Source: a virus. From it: a DNA stretch of 28,006 nucleotides. This document shows, in pieces, positions 1 to 9,881 of this stretch. The notes beneath the pieces were generated by a model that saw nothing but the letters and a program-made list of their open reading frames with translations, made no database searches and was not told where the DNA came from. The stretch lies in IMG/VR virus record IMGVR_UViG_3300046751_000325, positions 1 to 28,006 of that record. One strand, given 5' to 3'. The position numbers and the translations under genes are program-made. Each line of letters opens with the position of its first letter. Position 1 is the stretch's first letter.

Positions 1-2704
1 TACCAGCGTTTTTAGTGCTAAACTTTAGGCCGCCTGTATTAGATGCGCTGTTGTGAACCCCGATAGTCCCCAAAACTTTAGAATTAGCGTCAAAAGTAAA
101 ACCAAGAGATATAAGATCATCGTCATTATTGTTGTCAGAGCCTTGGACATGTAGGCCATCACCTTCTGGCGAACTCGTGCCAATCCCGACCCGACCACTG
201 CTGTCGATGGTCATTCTTTGTGACCAAGTAAGTGCAGTACCTGCTGTTCCAGAAGCTGCTGTATGGAATTGATGAGTTCCGCTATCTTGATAATACATAG
301 AAGCAGGGTTCGTAGATGAATACTTCCAGCCACCCGCATAATAAGCGTTCTGAATTACACCGCCTTGCGTTGTAGAATAACCAGCAAGAGAAATATTATT
401 TGCCTGAACCGCATTAAAAGTGTCCCAAACATCAGACGCACCGCCAATCCCCAAGCTCTCAGCACTCGCATCCCAGAAGAACTTTGGCGTGCTGCCTGTG
501 TCCTCGTAGAAGCTGATGTCGCCGCCGTCTTCTACTGTAAGAAGTTTACGACCAGCCGAACCATCTTGAACTTCAAAATAACCTGTCGCTGACAAGTCCT
601 GATTGTCTAATCGTAAGATTAGTGCCTGCTCACTTGACCCAGTAGTAGTAAAATAAGTTTGATTAGTCCCGCTGTTCTGCCAAGCAACAGTCGTACCATT
701 AATATCAACATTATCCACAGTCAGCCCATCGCTGGTCAAAGTCCCAGTGACGTCTACACCTGTGCTGGTGGTGGCGAGTTTTTGTGCATTGCTGTAATAA
801 AAAGCGGAGGCACCAGTGGGATTAAATTCTGCCGCCGTACTGCTGTCTGTGGCATCTTTAATTCTTACATATGTTGAGCCTAGAAGATTAAGACTGCCTA
901 CGCCTTGGTCTGATACATAAGAACCATTTGCAGGATCATGATAAATCTGTAGGTCAGACCCATTACCAAATACAGCTTTAGCATTATCAGCAAACTCTAG
1001 TTGTGAATCAGAAGTGTCATAGAAAAGATCATAATTAGTGCCGTTGTGAGCTCCAATCCGTGAATCACCTTCAACCCATAAGCCATCTGATTTAAGCGTT
1101 CCAAGAATATTAACACCAGAAGATTCAGTAAGAAGCTTAGCAGAGCCAGCATAATAAAGACTTGCAACATTTCCCTGAGCGCCAAAAAACATAGATTGAG
1201 AACCGTCAGGATTTTTTACCTCAAAGTTACTGGCAAGAATTGTTAGTTGCCCTGCGCCCTGATCGCTAATGTAACTATTCTGTCCATCATGATAGATTTG
1301 AAGATCAGAACCAGATCCAAAAATAGCTTTAGCATTATTTACAAAAGAAAGATTGCCACTAAGACCACCGCCGCTAAGAGGCAGAAAGCCAGATCCAGCA
1401 GTAACACCCTGCTCCCATGCAGAGCCAGTATATACCTTTAAAGCGTTTGATGTTGTGTTGTAAAATAAATCACCTTCATCATTATTTGCTAATGGATCAC
1501 TAGAACCAATACGGTACTTTTGTGAGAAATCATTAATCAATGATATGTTGTCAGCGACCGTGTTTACGTTTGTAATTGAAGCGCTAATGGTTGTTACATC
1601 AGATATATTTGTATTAACTGCGCTAATAGATCCAATATTAGTAGCTACAGTATTAACGCTAGATATATTATTGGCTACTGTAGACAGATAACTTACAGAC
1701 GGTGCAACCGCATTAACATTAGCAATGTTATCCGCAACGCTAGTTACCTTCGTAATAACATTAGCAACATCATTGATGTCATCTATATTTGTAGCGGCTA
1801 GATTAATATTTGTTGCGTTGCTGTTGACTGTACTAATTGCACCAGTAATGCCAGCAACAGTATTTATCTTTGTGAAGTCGCTAGCAACAGTCTGAATTTC
1901 GTCATAAACACTAATAACAACACCAATATTGCTGCTTAACAAAGCAACAGCATCAACATTATCAATCGATGCAGCAACAACTTCTACTTGATCAATGCTG
2001 TCAGCAACATCATTAACATCAGAAATAGAAGCGCCAACTAAGTTTACATTAGCAATATTAGTATTAACGGTATTTACATTGCTAATAGATCCTGCAACAG
2101 AAGTAACAGATGATATGTTAGACCCAACGCTGTTTACGTTAGATATTGCCCCAGCAACCGTTGTGATATTTGTCTTAATGCCATCAAGAGCGGTAATTTC
2201 AGATGCAATAGACGCAATGCTTGTTAGCTCATTGCCACTTGGCCCAATTTCTAATGCACCAGTAGTACTATTAAACTGAACAGTTTTACCTAAACGACTA
2301 GCCTTAGCAGGAAGATCTAGCGATACACCCACCTCATAGTCATTTAAAGATATAGAGCGCGATACTCGATCATCTAAATCAGCAACCTGAGTAACAAGCC
2401 GATCTAGCTGGTCATTTAAAGAAGAAGCGCTGTAAGTAGAGGTAAGATCAGTAGTTCGCTCAAGGGGTACATCTCTAACGATAGCAATCTCTGCACCAAC
2501 AGTTTGTCCGCTATTTGTTGTAATAGATCCAGTTGACCCGCTGCCGCCTGTAACCGTGTAATCAGATGCAGACAGAACCGAGCCATCTACATATACAGTC
2601 AGATCAGTGCTGGCAAAGAATTCAAAGGGAACTGTAAATACAGTTTGCCCTGATGTTGCTGTGTAATTTATACGCGGATTGTTATCTGCTACATTTATTG
2701 TCAT
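1..2704 (-). CDS. Tail fibre protein, T7 gp17-like N-terminus, C-terminus cut off by window edge
   Basis: An open frame runs from an ATG at 2704 off the left end, giving at least 901 residues with no stop. A purine-rich ribosome site (AGGAGAGGTGA) lies just upstream. Residues 1 to about 150 resemble the T7 tail-fibre N-terminal domain that attaches the fibre to the tail. Residues 183-392 are 21 unbroken ten-residue repeats of the pattern V-x-x-x-I-x-x-V-x-x, probably a trimeric shaft. Two related modules follow (from residue 454 and residue 571), each holding the motif GSDLQIYHD. The visible end (GGLKFSTKNAG) resembles distal segments of marine phage fibres. The role, host attachment, is inferred from family and position. 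The receptor-binding tip, and any chaperone domain, lie outside the window. Confidence 0.88.
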   Translation of the reverse strand, partial: MTINVADNNPRINYTATSGQTVFTVPFEFFASTDLTVYVDGSVLSASDYTVTGGSGSTGSITTNSGQTVGAEIAIVRDVPLERTTDLTSTYSASSLNDQLDRLVTQVADLDDRVSRSISLNDYEVGVSLDLPAKASRLGKTVQFNSTTGALEIGPSGNELTSIASIASEITALDGIKTNITTVAGAISNVNSVGSNISSVTSVAGSISNVNTVNTNIANVNLVGASISDVNDVADSIDQVEVVAASIDNVDAVALLSSNIGVVISVYDEIQTVASDFTKINTVAGITGAISTVNSNATNINLAATNIDDINDVANVITKVTSVADNIANVNAVAPSVSYLSTVANNISSVNTVATNIGSISAVNTNISDVTTISASITNVNTVADNISLINDFSQKYRIGSSDPLANNDEGDLFYNTTSNALKVYTGSAWEQGVTAGSGFLPLSGGGLSGNLSFVNNAKAIFGSGSDLQIYHDGQNSYISDQGAGQLTILASNFEVKNPDGSQSMFFGAQGNVASLYYAGSAKLLTESSGVNILGTLKSDGLWVEGDSRIGAHNGTNYDLFYDTSDSQLEFADNAKAVFGNGSDLQIYHDPANGSYVSDQGVGSLNLLGSTYVRIKDATDSSTAAEFNPTGASAFYYSNAQKLATTSTGVDVTGTLTSDGLTVDNVDINGTTVAWQNSGTNQTYFTTTGSSEQALILRLDNQDLSATGYFEVQDGSAGRKLLTVEDGGDISFYEDTGSTPKFFWDASAESLGIGGASDVWDTFNAVQANNISLAGYSTTQGGVIQNAYYAGGWKYSSTNPASMYYQDSGTHQFHTAASGTAGTALTWSQRMTIDSSGRVGIGTSSPEGDGLHVQGSDNNNDDDLISLGFTFDANSKVLGTIGVHNSASNTGGLKFSTKNAG

Positions 2705-2729
2705 GTGTCACCTCTCCTACTTCTTGTGT

Positions 2730-2760
2730 CATAAAGAAGCTGAGAAGAACAATGCACAAA
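2730..2760 (-). promoter_or_regulatory. Putative late promoter P1 (TTTGTGCATTG motif) before the tail fibre
   Basis: The motif TTTGTGCATTG at 2760-2750 (minus strand) lies in the 70-bp gap between the large internal protein and the tail fibre, 46 bp before the fibre ATG. A -10-like TTTATG at 2735-2730 lies 18 bp beyond TTGTGC. The same 11-mer precedes two other leftward genes. Confidence 0.5.
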
Positions 2761-2774
2761 TAATCTAAGACAAA

Positions 2775-5700
2775 TTACTGTCTGTTAGGCAAATAACCAG
2801 TAAGATCTTTTGCAGTATCTTTTATAATATCGCCAGTCGCCATTGTTTCTATAAGTGGCGTCATACGAATAAGACCCTTAGCTCCGTCTTGGACATCGCC
2901 AGAAAGCATCTGCCCAATAGAACTTAAAACTTCATAGCTCCAATCAGCAGGGGCGCCACCTAAAGAAACTAATGCACCAATCTTATCTGGTGGAGCTTGA
3001 AACTTTGGCTGAATAGGAAAGTTATTTTCTAATCCCATTTCACTAGCCATTGCTATACCACGATAAACCATATCGCTATAAATTGCTGCAAGACCTGAGA
3101 AGTCAAAAGATCTCATAATCTTATCTTCAACGTCCATATCCTTCCAAGCCCAGCTTGGAGTGCGAGCATTTACAATCATATACCCAAGACCCATAGCGAC
3201 AGCTACATGGGACAAACGATTGCGAACCGCACCAGAAGCATGGTTGGCAGTAATCTTACTTAAAGCACCCATTGTATAGCTATAGAAAGTAAACGGTAAA
3301 GCAAGCAGACCACTTTCTACTCTACGATAACCTTTAACTCTAGGATCAACCGCAGTTTTAAACGGAAGCATTTTAGCTAAATGTTCCGGAATATAAGCAA
3401 TGCCACTCATTACAATTGGTTTGTCTGCTGGCGTACCCATAATTACTCTGTTCATAACGCCAGAAGATAAAGCATTTCTAAATGCAGTAACCGCTGCTTC
3501 GTCCGTCCAACCCTCTGTGTTTGGCAAAAATAAACCGCCTTGGCTCTTTTCATAAGGAGAGTCAGCTATTCGCTTAGCTATCTTTGGGGTAATATTATAT
3601 CTAGCCAAAAACTCTTTCTCAAAATTGCTAGCCTTACCTGTGCCCAGTTTAATAGCTGAGTCAATAATAGTATGGCCGCGAAGTAAGCCATCAAATGTTT
3701 TAATGGCTACAGTAACAGGAGCCAAACCATTCATAATATAAAAAGCATTATTTAACTTGTCAGGAATAGTCTTGCTAAAGACATCATTCGTAAGGCTTTC
3801 CATGTACCGCAAGTGAGTTATGCCACGAACAATCTCTAGTGCTTCACCAGCAAGATTAAGCTCTCTCTTAGATGCCTTTAAAGATATATCGTCCATTGTG
3901 CCAAGCACTGACTTGCCAATAGCTTTAAGCTCATGATCCATAAACAAAGACGCAGCGTCACCAACCGCTGCTAATCCAGAGCCGCCAAGAAACGTCCAGC
4001 TTGTTGCTGTTCTAAGAAAGTCAGCTACTTTAGTATCTATAGCATCAGGACGTTTAAGAGTTGTGCCGACAACTTGATCGTATATCGCAACAAAGTTCTT
4101 AATAAACTTATTTATTGTAGCTTCATCAACACCATCTTTAATAAGCCTAGATCTGTAATAATCTATTCTTCCCTCTAGCGGCATTATCTGATTAGTTTCT
4201 GGATCACGAAAACGTTTGTGATACTCTAGTCGAGGGCCAACACGATTGGTGTAAGCAATCATAACTTCCTTAATGTCAGTCACGATGTAGTCTTTAATCA
4301 AGTGATTAGGAATATTAAGGCGACGAGATACAAGCGGGCCGCTGCGACCAAATCCAGTAAAGATTGCATCGACAGCATCTTCGTCTGTTTCTCCAAGAAT
4401 ATTGTCTATAGTTTCGTTGGCTCTACGCTCAAGAGATACAGGGTCAGTTGCTAGCTCTTGCTTTTTAAATAGCTTGTCATCACCCTTAACAATAATCTGT
4501 GGGTTTTCACGAAACCAATTCATTAAGATATTCTTCAAACCCTCTCGGTCTGATTCAATCTTACGACGATTAAAGATGCGCATAAGGTAATTGTTAGGAG
4601 ATTTAACTGATGGCATTTCATCCATCATATCCATAGCATTATTAATTCTAGACTTTGTTTCATCCATAGCCTTAGCAAGATCTTGCAAAGCACTACGCAT
4701 GTCGGCCGTAAGATCTAACTCTTTATAAAGCAAAGCTAGTTCATCAATTGATTTTGCATTTTGTATTTTATCAAATGCGTCATCAAACCTTCCTACTAAG
4801 TCTTGTTTCATAACAAGTTCTTTTTCTAAATCAGATTTAAAAGTAACCTGCTTATTGGTCAGACCTCTTGTAGTAGAGGTTTTGTTTAGTTGCTTAAGTT
4901 TATTGTTTATTTTTTCTATGTCTGTTGAAAGCCTATCTTGCTGTGGGCGCATCCATCGTTTGTTTTGCTCAACAATGCTTTTGGTAACGCTTTGAAGCTC
5001 CATCTGACGGCCAACATTTTTTAAATAGTTGTCTTCAAAAAGATCCTTTGGATTAATAAGACCAACTTCTTCTAGTTCTTTCCCATACTGCTCAAAGAAG
5101 CTACGAGCGGCTTGCACTGATGCTGCTTCCTGCGGTGTCATTTTTTCATATGGCACTTCATCAACCATTAAACGGCCAACATGATTGTACCATTCGTCAG
5201 GTGCAAAGCTGTCTTTGCCTAACTTACGACGAACACGCTCTACATACTCTCCAACAGGAACATTGAAGAACTCAGCAGAACCACGTGGGCTTACCTCACG
5301 ATAGTTTTGATTAATAACATCAAGAGCTTTAAACCAATCACCTTGACGTCTTGCAGATTCAGTAAAAGCAGAACTGCCTACACTTTTACCAAGCTGGTTC
5401 ATAGCATAAGGCATACCATTGTCGCCACCAATTTGGAGCATGTCCATCTTAGCCCAGTCTGGTAGTTTTTTGTCTTGTATAGTTACACGAAGGGGCGTTG
5501 GTATCGCCTTCATAAACCAAGAGTTAGTAAACCACTCACCTGTAAACGATAAGTCTTCACCTCTTTTTGCTGGCTCATCAGAAACACTATTGAGATATTC
5601 TTTATACTTACGACCAAACGTTGCTTGTCTGGCTTGCGCAGAAATAGGTCTATTCAATGCTGTACCTATGCCAAAGCCAAGAAGACCGCCAACAGCTGCT

Positions 5701-6344
5701 GTGCCCATTGTGTAGAGCGCTGCGTTGCCTATTTCAGTTGCTGGGTCTTCACCCTCGCTAATCTCAGTAAGCGCCTCAGTAAGCGTTATGCTGCCATCTA
5801 CGATCGCTGCATCCAGAGCGCCTATCTTAGAAAGATCTTTAGCGGTGAGGTCTTTGCCTCTCATTAATTGCCTTGCGCGTGCAGCTTGCCTAAGACCAGA
5901 TGTAGAGCCTAAAGCATTAAGACCTTTGCCAAGGTGCAAAGAAGCCGCAACGCCACCGTAAGGAATGGCAATAGACGCATGAAGGCTAGGATCAGTAAGA
6001 AATAAATTAAGACCAGTAGAGCGATTTAATACGCTATAGTTATCTCTACGTTTTTGTATGAACTCTAGCGCAGAAGTAAAGTTATCTTGAGAGCCAATCC
6101 CAAACAAGCGAAGATAGCGAGCATCCTCCTCATTAAGTCCCTGCTTTTCTATTATTGTTTCAACACGATCAATTGACTCTGGATCATAGGTTGAAGCTCT
6201 TGAATAAAAATTTAACTGGTTCTTTATTGGGTTAAACAGTCTTCCATATTGAGCATTCCCCGTTTGCCCAAGTGTAGGCACTGTAGATTGCACTGGCTGT
6301 CTACCAACATTAAACGGCTCTGCTTCTGGAACAACTATCTTCAT
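2775..6344 (-). CDS. Large internal virion / ejection protein, T7 gp16-like by position
   Basis: This 1189-residue protein is the last and largest of three consecutive internal-protein genes downstream of the tail-tube genes, the place of T7 gene 16 (1318 residues). Its ATG overlaps the stop of the upstream gene by four bases (ATGA). A Gly/Ala-rich hydrophobic stretch at about residues 206-230 could insert in a membrane. Residues 450-620 are charged and helical, and the last 250 residues hold further hydrophobic helices. Such proteins are injected to form a channel for DNA across the host envelope. I see no lytic transglycosylase motif near the N-terminus, which T7 gp16 has. The assignment rests on size, order and general character, not on residue-level homology. 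Confidence 0.75.
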   Translation of the reverse strand: MKIVVPEAEPFNVGRQPVQSTVPTLGQTGNAQYGRLFNPIKNQLNFYSRASTYDPESIDRVETIIEKQGLNEEDARYLRLFGIGSQDNFTSALEFIQKRRDNYSVLNRSTGLNLFLTDPSLHASIAIPYGGVAASLHLGKGLNALGSTSGLRQAARARQLMRGKDLTAKDLSKIGALDAAIVDGSITLTEALTEISEGEDPATEIGNAALYTMGTAAVGGLLGFGIGTALNRPISAQARQATFGRKYKEYLNSVSDEPAKRGEDLSFTGEWFTNSWFMKAIPTPLRVTIQDKKLPDWAKMDMLQIGGDNGMPYAMNQLGKSVGSSAFTESARRQGDWFKALDVINQNYREVSPRGSAEFFNVPVGEYVERVRRKLGKDSFAPDEWYNHVGRLMVDEVPYEKMTPQEAASVQAARSFFEQYGKELEEVGLINPKDLFEDNYLKNVGRQMELQSVTKSIVEQNKRWMRPQQDRLSTDIEKINNKLKQLNKTSTTRGLTNKQVTFKSDLEKELVMKQDLVGRFDDAFDKIQNAKSIDELALLYKELDLTADMRSALQDLAKAMDETKSRINNAMDMMDEMPSVKSPNNYLMRIFNRRKIESDREGLKNILMNWFRENPQIIVKGDDKLFKKQELATDPVSLERRANETIDNILGETDEDAVDAIFTGFGRSGPLVSRRLNIPNHLIKDYIVTDIKEVMIAYTNRVGPRLEYHKRFRDPETNQIMPLEGRIDYYRSRLIKDGVDEATINKFIKNFVAIYDQVVGTTLKRPDAIDTKVADFLRTATSWTFLGGSGLAAVGDAASLFMDHELKAIGKSVLGTMDDISLKASKRELNLAGEALEIVRGITHLRYMESLTNDVFSKTIPDKLNNAFYIMNGLAPVTVAIKTFDGLLRGHTIIDSAIKLGTGKASNFEKEFLARYNITPKIAKRIADSPYEKSQGGLFLPNTEGWTDEAAVTAFRNALSSGVMNRVIMGTPADKPIVMSGIAYIPEHLAKMLPFKTAVDPRVKGYRRVESGLLALPFTFYSYTMGALSKITANHASGAVRNRLSHVAVAMGLGYMIVNARTPSWAWKDMDVEDKIMRSFDFSGLAAIYSDMVYRGIAMASEMGLENNFPIQPKFQAPPDKIGALVSLGGAPADWSYEVLSSIGQMLSGDVQDGAKGLIRMTPLIETMATGDIIKDTAKDLTGYLPNRQ

Positions 6345-9300
6345 TGATTTGGCTCTGTCATTTCTATTTGCAATGCATTGCTAAGAGAATTGTACGACTC
6401 TCTTTTTGTTCTAAAGATATTTAACGCCATATCATCTTCGCCAAATATTTTGTTGTACTCTCTCATTTTGCCAATATCAGATAAGAACATTTCTTCAGTC
6501 ATGTGATCTAATGTTGCTATGTAATTAATTTCAGCAATAGCCTTGCTGCCAGCAGGTGCATCCGCTTTAACCGCAGTTTGCAAATTATTGAGAGATTGAA
6601 ATCTCATATCAGCTTTTCGATCAGCTTGAACCCTTGGCTTTTCTAAAGTCAAAGCTGTGTCATTAACTATGATTGGCTCAAACCCACCGTAATCATTTAT
6701 GTACCCTACCTCGTACATAGGTTGGCCTTGGTTAAATGAAGACACAACGGGCTTATAACTCAACTCGATATTTAAAGCTTGCAGCCCTCTTCTTAACCTG
6801 TCTCTATCACTTAGTTTTTCACTAGCTCCAACGCCGCTAGTAAACTCTTCAACAATAGCTCTCGATGTAAGCAAAAGATTGCCGCCAATAGTATTTGCAA
6901 AACCAGCAGCGGCTGAATCTAATGCAGTTCCACCTTTTAAAAGGTCGTTAAACAAACCAGAATCAGCAATAAGATTAGTTACATCTTCTCTATGCGCGGT
7001 AATTTCAGAATCTGCAAAAAAATTATTCCTAGCATATACAGTGCTGTCACCAATATAAGACCCGATAACATTAGGATCTGTTCGCATATTTGAGGTGTAA
7101 TCATCTATTATAGAAGATATTGAATCCTCAGTAATTACATTGCCTCTTACCTTTTGCATCCGAAGCATTGCTAATATTTCTTTTTTATAATTAGCGCTCA
7201 TTGGGTAAGCGTCTAATGCTCTTCCAATGTTTGCATTCTTAGATAAATCAAGATCTGCTTTAATATCAGCATCAATGTTGCCATCATAATTTCTAAACTC
7301 AAGCGCAATTGCTAATGGCTCTACACCCTCTGCACGAGCAGACTGACTTATTGCAGAGTATAAAGCATACGACTCTGGGCTAAGATTCTTACGCATTATA
7401 TCTAAACCAGTACGCCGACCATCTTCTGTAACAGCTTCAAGATTAGAATAACGCTCAAATGCTTGGATGCCAGCATTTAAGTTGTCTTCGTTATTTGATG
7501 TTAAAGCAGATTCTAAAGCAACCTTAGCAGATGGAAGAACAACGCCTTGATTAAGACCATCTACAATTTGTGGAAAATCAAACATAGTTCCAGCAGTTAC
7601 AATAACATCTCCAAACAATTGCTTGTCATAAAATGCTAGCTCATCAGAGCTAACATCAGCAAGATTACTTTCAATATCATCTATTCTAACGCCATTAATG
7701 TATCTATTGTTTTGATTTGTAGATGCTGTTAACTTTCTATCTAGGTAAGCAGATGTACTTGCAGGATCAAACTTGTAAGCTTCTCTTAATAAGTCATAAG
7801 CCTCCTTAGCATTGCCTGTTAGATTTGTTTCTTCTTGAGTTATTGCATCCTTTAGTTCCTCAAGATCTACTGTACTTAACTGTATTCTATCGGCCCTAAC
7901 TCTTGATTGAAGAGCAAAGTTTTCTCTAGCAGCAGTTATTAAAGTTTGCTGAGTTCTTTCATCTAATCCAGATGCTTCTATGTTTGATAAAGCAGACTGA
8001 AAGCTTGCATTTAAATTAGTAGCGTTTTGAAAATCAATTAGACTTTGACGCAATATGTTTTCTTTTTCTAAGTCAGCAACACCTTCCATCCTAGATAAGG
8101 CCGCACGTCTATCAGATATTTCTGTCGCAAGATTAGACCTTTGTTCTTGAGTCATTGTCTGAATCATGCCGGCTACTTTATCACCATGACTTCGACCAAA
8201 CGCATCTTTATTACCACCAATTAAATCAGCTATTGCTTGGTAATCTGGTGATGCTTCATTCTGGAGCGCTTCAGATATAATGTCTAAATCGGAAGACTTT
8301 TTGCCAGCCACATCTAAATTCTTCTCTACCCAGTCAGCAAATAATTCTGTTCCTACTTTCTTTGCAACATTATCATCTTCGATATTTAATATCATCCTTG
8401 ATATATCATTGGCTGTTGTAGATGCACTTATTGTTGGAGCAAGCTCAGATATATAGCTATTAACTTCAGACTCTACATACTCTTCGCTAATAGAAGAAAA
8501 TGAATCTAAACCAGCAAGTAATGTTGGTATACTTGTTGTTATTTTTGCCTCTATAGCTAAAGCTTCTAAATTATTACTTTCTATTTTTTCAGCAAGCTCA
8601 GACATAATTCTTGGATTTGTAAGCCCAAGCTTAAACATAGATTGATCTGAAGGTGAAAGCATAGAGTATATATCTATAAGATTGTTATTTGCAGACAGGC
8701 CTTGAAGTCCATCAATGCGATCATTGGCTGACTTCCACGATGCAAACGTTATGCTGTTTGTGTTTTTTAAGTCTAAGTATTTAGCACGAAGAGAATTAGA
8801 CAAAGCCAAGATGTCTTCATCAGATCCACCAGCAGCAATAAGATTGCCCAGCTTTTTTTCGTCAAGATAACCAGACATCAGCTGTTGATTTGTTAATGCT
8901 TTCTTTGCTGCTTCAGCTTGTTTCTTTGCTAATGATGCATATGTACTTGCAACATACTCAGAGCCAGCTTCCTTAATGTAAGTGCTATAAGCAGTTGCCT
9001 CACCTTCTGAATTGTACATTTCCTGTATGTAGTTGGTCATACGATTTTTGTACTGATCAGCGGTTGAGGAGCTTGATGCAAACTCTGAACCTTTAGATGC
9101 AAACTCATCAAGGATTGCTTCTTCAAATCTACGATCAATCATATTTTGATATGATCTAGCAGCAATAGATCCAAATGATGCTGGAGGCGTATAAGCCACA
9201 GGCATATTAGTATCTGGATCTATTGCTATAAGCTTGTCTGATGGCTGAGCTTTAGCGGCCTGTTGTCCAGCCCTCTCTGCATTTATAGCAGCTTCTCTAT

Positions 9301-9427
9301 AAGCTAACTGAGAAATCCTAGAAGCAGCATTGCTAATTGCCTGACCTACTTGAGCAGCACCAGCATCTGTCCTTACAACACCTACAGGCTGATTAAATAC
9401 TTGTGTTTTTTGTCTAATAACAGCCAT
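6341..9427 (-). CDS. Internal virion protein, T7 gp15-like by position
   Basis: The open frame extends to 9484, but the ATG at 9427 (MAVIRQKTQ) lies four bases past the upstream stop and is the better start, giving 1028 residues. The ribosome site is weak (GAGATAATAAA), which suggests translational coupling. The protein is Ala-, Asn- and Ser-rich, strongly helical, and has no membrane segment that I can see. Its first 200 residues have coiled-coil character (for example YASLAKKQAEAAKKAL). In T7 the gp14-gp15-gp16 set forms the core that is ejected into the host, and this gene sits between the gp14-like and gp16-like genes. It is longer than T7 gp15 (747 residues). The function is inferred mainly from synteny. 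Confidence 0.7.
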   Translation of the reverse strand: MAVIRQKTQVFNQPVGVVRTDAGAAQVGQAISNAASRISQLAYREAAINAERAGQQAAKAQPSDKLIAIDPDTNMPVAYTPPASFGSIAARSYQNMIDRRFEEAILDEFASKGSEFASSSSTADQYKNRMTNYIQEMYNSEGEATAYSTYIKEAGSEYVASTYASLAKKQAEAAKKALTNQQLMSGYLDEKKLGNLIAAGGSDEDILALSNSLRAKYLDLKNTNSITFASWKSANDRIDGLQGLSANNNLIDIYSMLSPSDQSMFKLGLTNPRIMSELAEKIESNNLEALAIEAKITTSIPTLLAGLDSFSSISEEYVESEVNSYISELAPTISASTTANDISRMILNIEDDNVAKKVGTELFADWVEKNLDVAGKKSSDLDIISEALQNEASPDYQAIADLIGGNKDAFGRSHGDKVAGMIQTMTQEQRSNLATEISDRRAALSRMEGVADLEKENILRQSLIDFQNATNLNASFQSALSNIEASGLDERTQQTLITAARENFALQSRVRADRIQLSTVDLEELKDAITQEETNLTGNAKEAYDLLREAYKFDPASTSAYLDRKLTASTNQNNRYINGVRIDDIESNLADVSSDELAFYDKQLFGDVIVTAGTMFDFPQIVDGLNQGVVLPSAKVALESALTSNNEDNLNAGIQAFERYSNLEAVTEDGRRTGLDIMRKNLSPESYALYSAISQSARAEGVEPLAIALEFRNYDGNIDADIKADLDLSKNANIGRALDAYPMSANYKKEILAMLRMQKVRGNVITEDSISSIIDDYTSNMRTDPNVIGSYIGDSTVYARNNFFADSEITAHREDVTNLIADSGLFNDLLKGGTALDSAAAGFANTIGGNLLLTSRAIVEEFTSGVGASEKLSDRDRLRRGLQALNIELSYKPVVSSFNQGQPMYEVGYINDYGGFEPIIVNDTALTLEKPRVQADRKADMRFQSLNNLQTAVKADAPAGSKAIAEINYIATLDHMTEEMFLSDIGKMREYNKIFGEDDMALNIFRTKRESYNSLSNALQIEMTEPNQ

Positions 9428-9431
9428 TTTA

Positions 9432-9881
9432 TTATCTCGTTGTTTCGTATCTATAAATACCTTCTGAGGCAGTACCAATTGCACTAAACATAGCAGCGCT
9501 TAAAGCGTTACGCCCACGGCGTCTTTCAGCCATAGCTGCCATACTTGCCTTCATATTTTCAAACTGAGTTTGCTGGTCTATACGACTAACATCTTGGGCA
9601 ATAATTTCTTTTTGCCTTTCTAAAAAGGCTTCAACACTTCTATCTGATCCAATGTCACGACCGGATGCAGAAAATGCAGCAACATTAGTAGAGGTCGCTA
9701 AGTCATATTGCTCACGCCTAGCCCTTGATGCTTGTAAAGCTTGAACTTTATTTATTTCTTTGTCGGTTTGTATCTGAAATGCGTTTAACTCAGATGCTTC
9801 CCTTTGAGCCTGTCCTGCAGATATTTGACCAAACACACTTAATACAGTTGATCCAATCAGGGCAGTTTCCAATAATGCCAT
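9432..9881 (-). CDS. Small internal virion protein, T7 gp14-like
   Basis: This 149-residue protein starts with a hydrophobic segment (ALIGSTVLSVFGQISAG, residues 6-22). A long charged helical stretch follows, rich in Gln, Glu, Arg and Ala, and a short hydrophobic tail ends the protein. Its ATG shares one base with the stop of the tail-nozzle gene (TAATG). T7 gp14 (196 residues) has the same layout and forms the part of the ejection channel set in the outer membrane. The family call combines position directly after the gp12-like gene with this profile. No catalytic motif is expected or seen. Confidence 0.72.
   Translation of the reverse strand: MALLETALIGSTVLSVFGQISAGQAQREASELNAFQIQTDKEINKVQALQASRARREQYDLATSTNVAAFSASGRDIGSDRSVEAFLERQKEIIAQDVSRIDQQTQFENMKASMAAMAERRRGRNALSAAMFSAIGTASEGIYRYETTR

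Noticed and set aside
781-791. Fourth exact copy of TTTGTGCATTG, on the plus strand inside the tail fibre
   Set aside because: It has the opposite orientation to the gene, no -10-like box follows, and it encodes an ordinary Asn-Ala-Gln-Lys in the fibre; probably chance. An antisense start cannot be fully excluded.
1995-2279. Plus-strand frame antisense to the tail-fibre repeats
   Set aside because: The apparent protein repeats only mirror the decad repeats of the fibre gene.
5419-5961. Plus-strand frames of 78-98 codons opposite the gp16-like gene
   Set aside because: They are antisense to a long, continuous coding region and have no ribosome sites.
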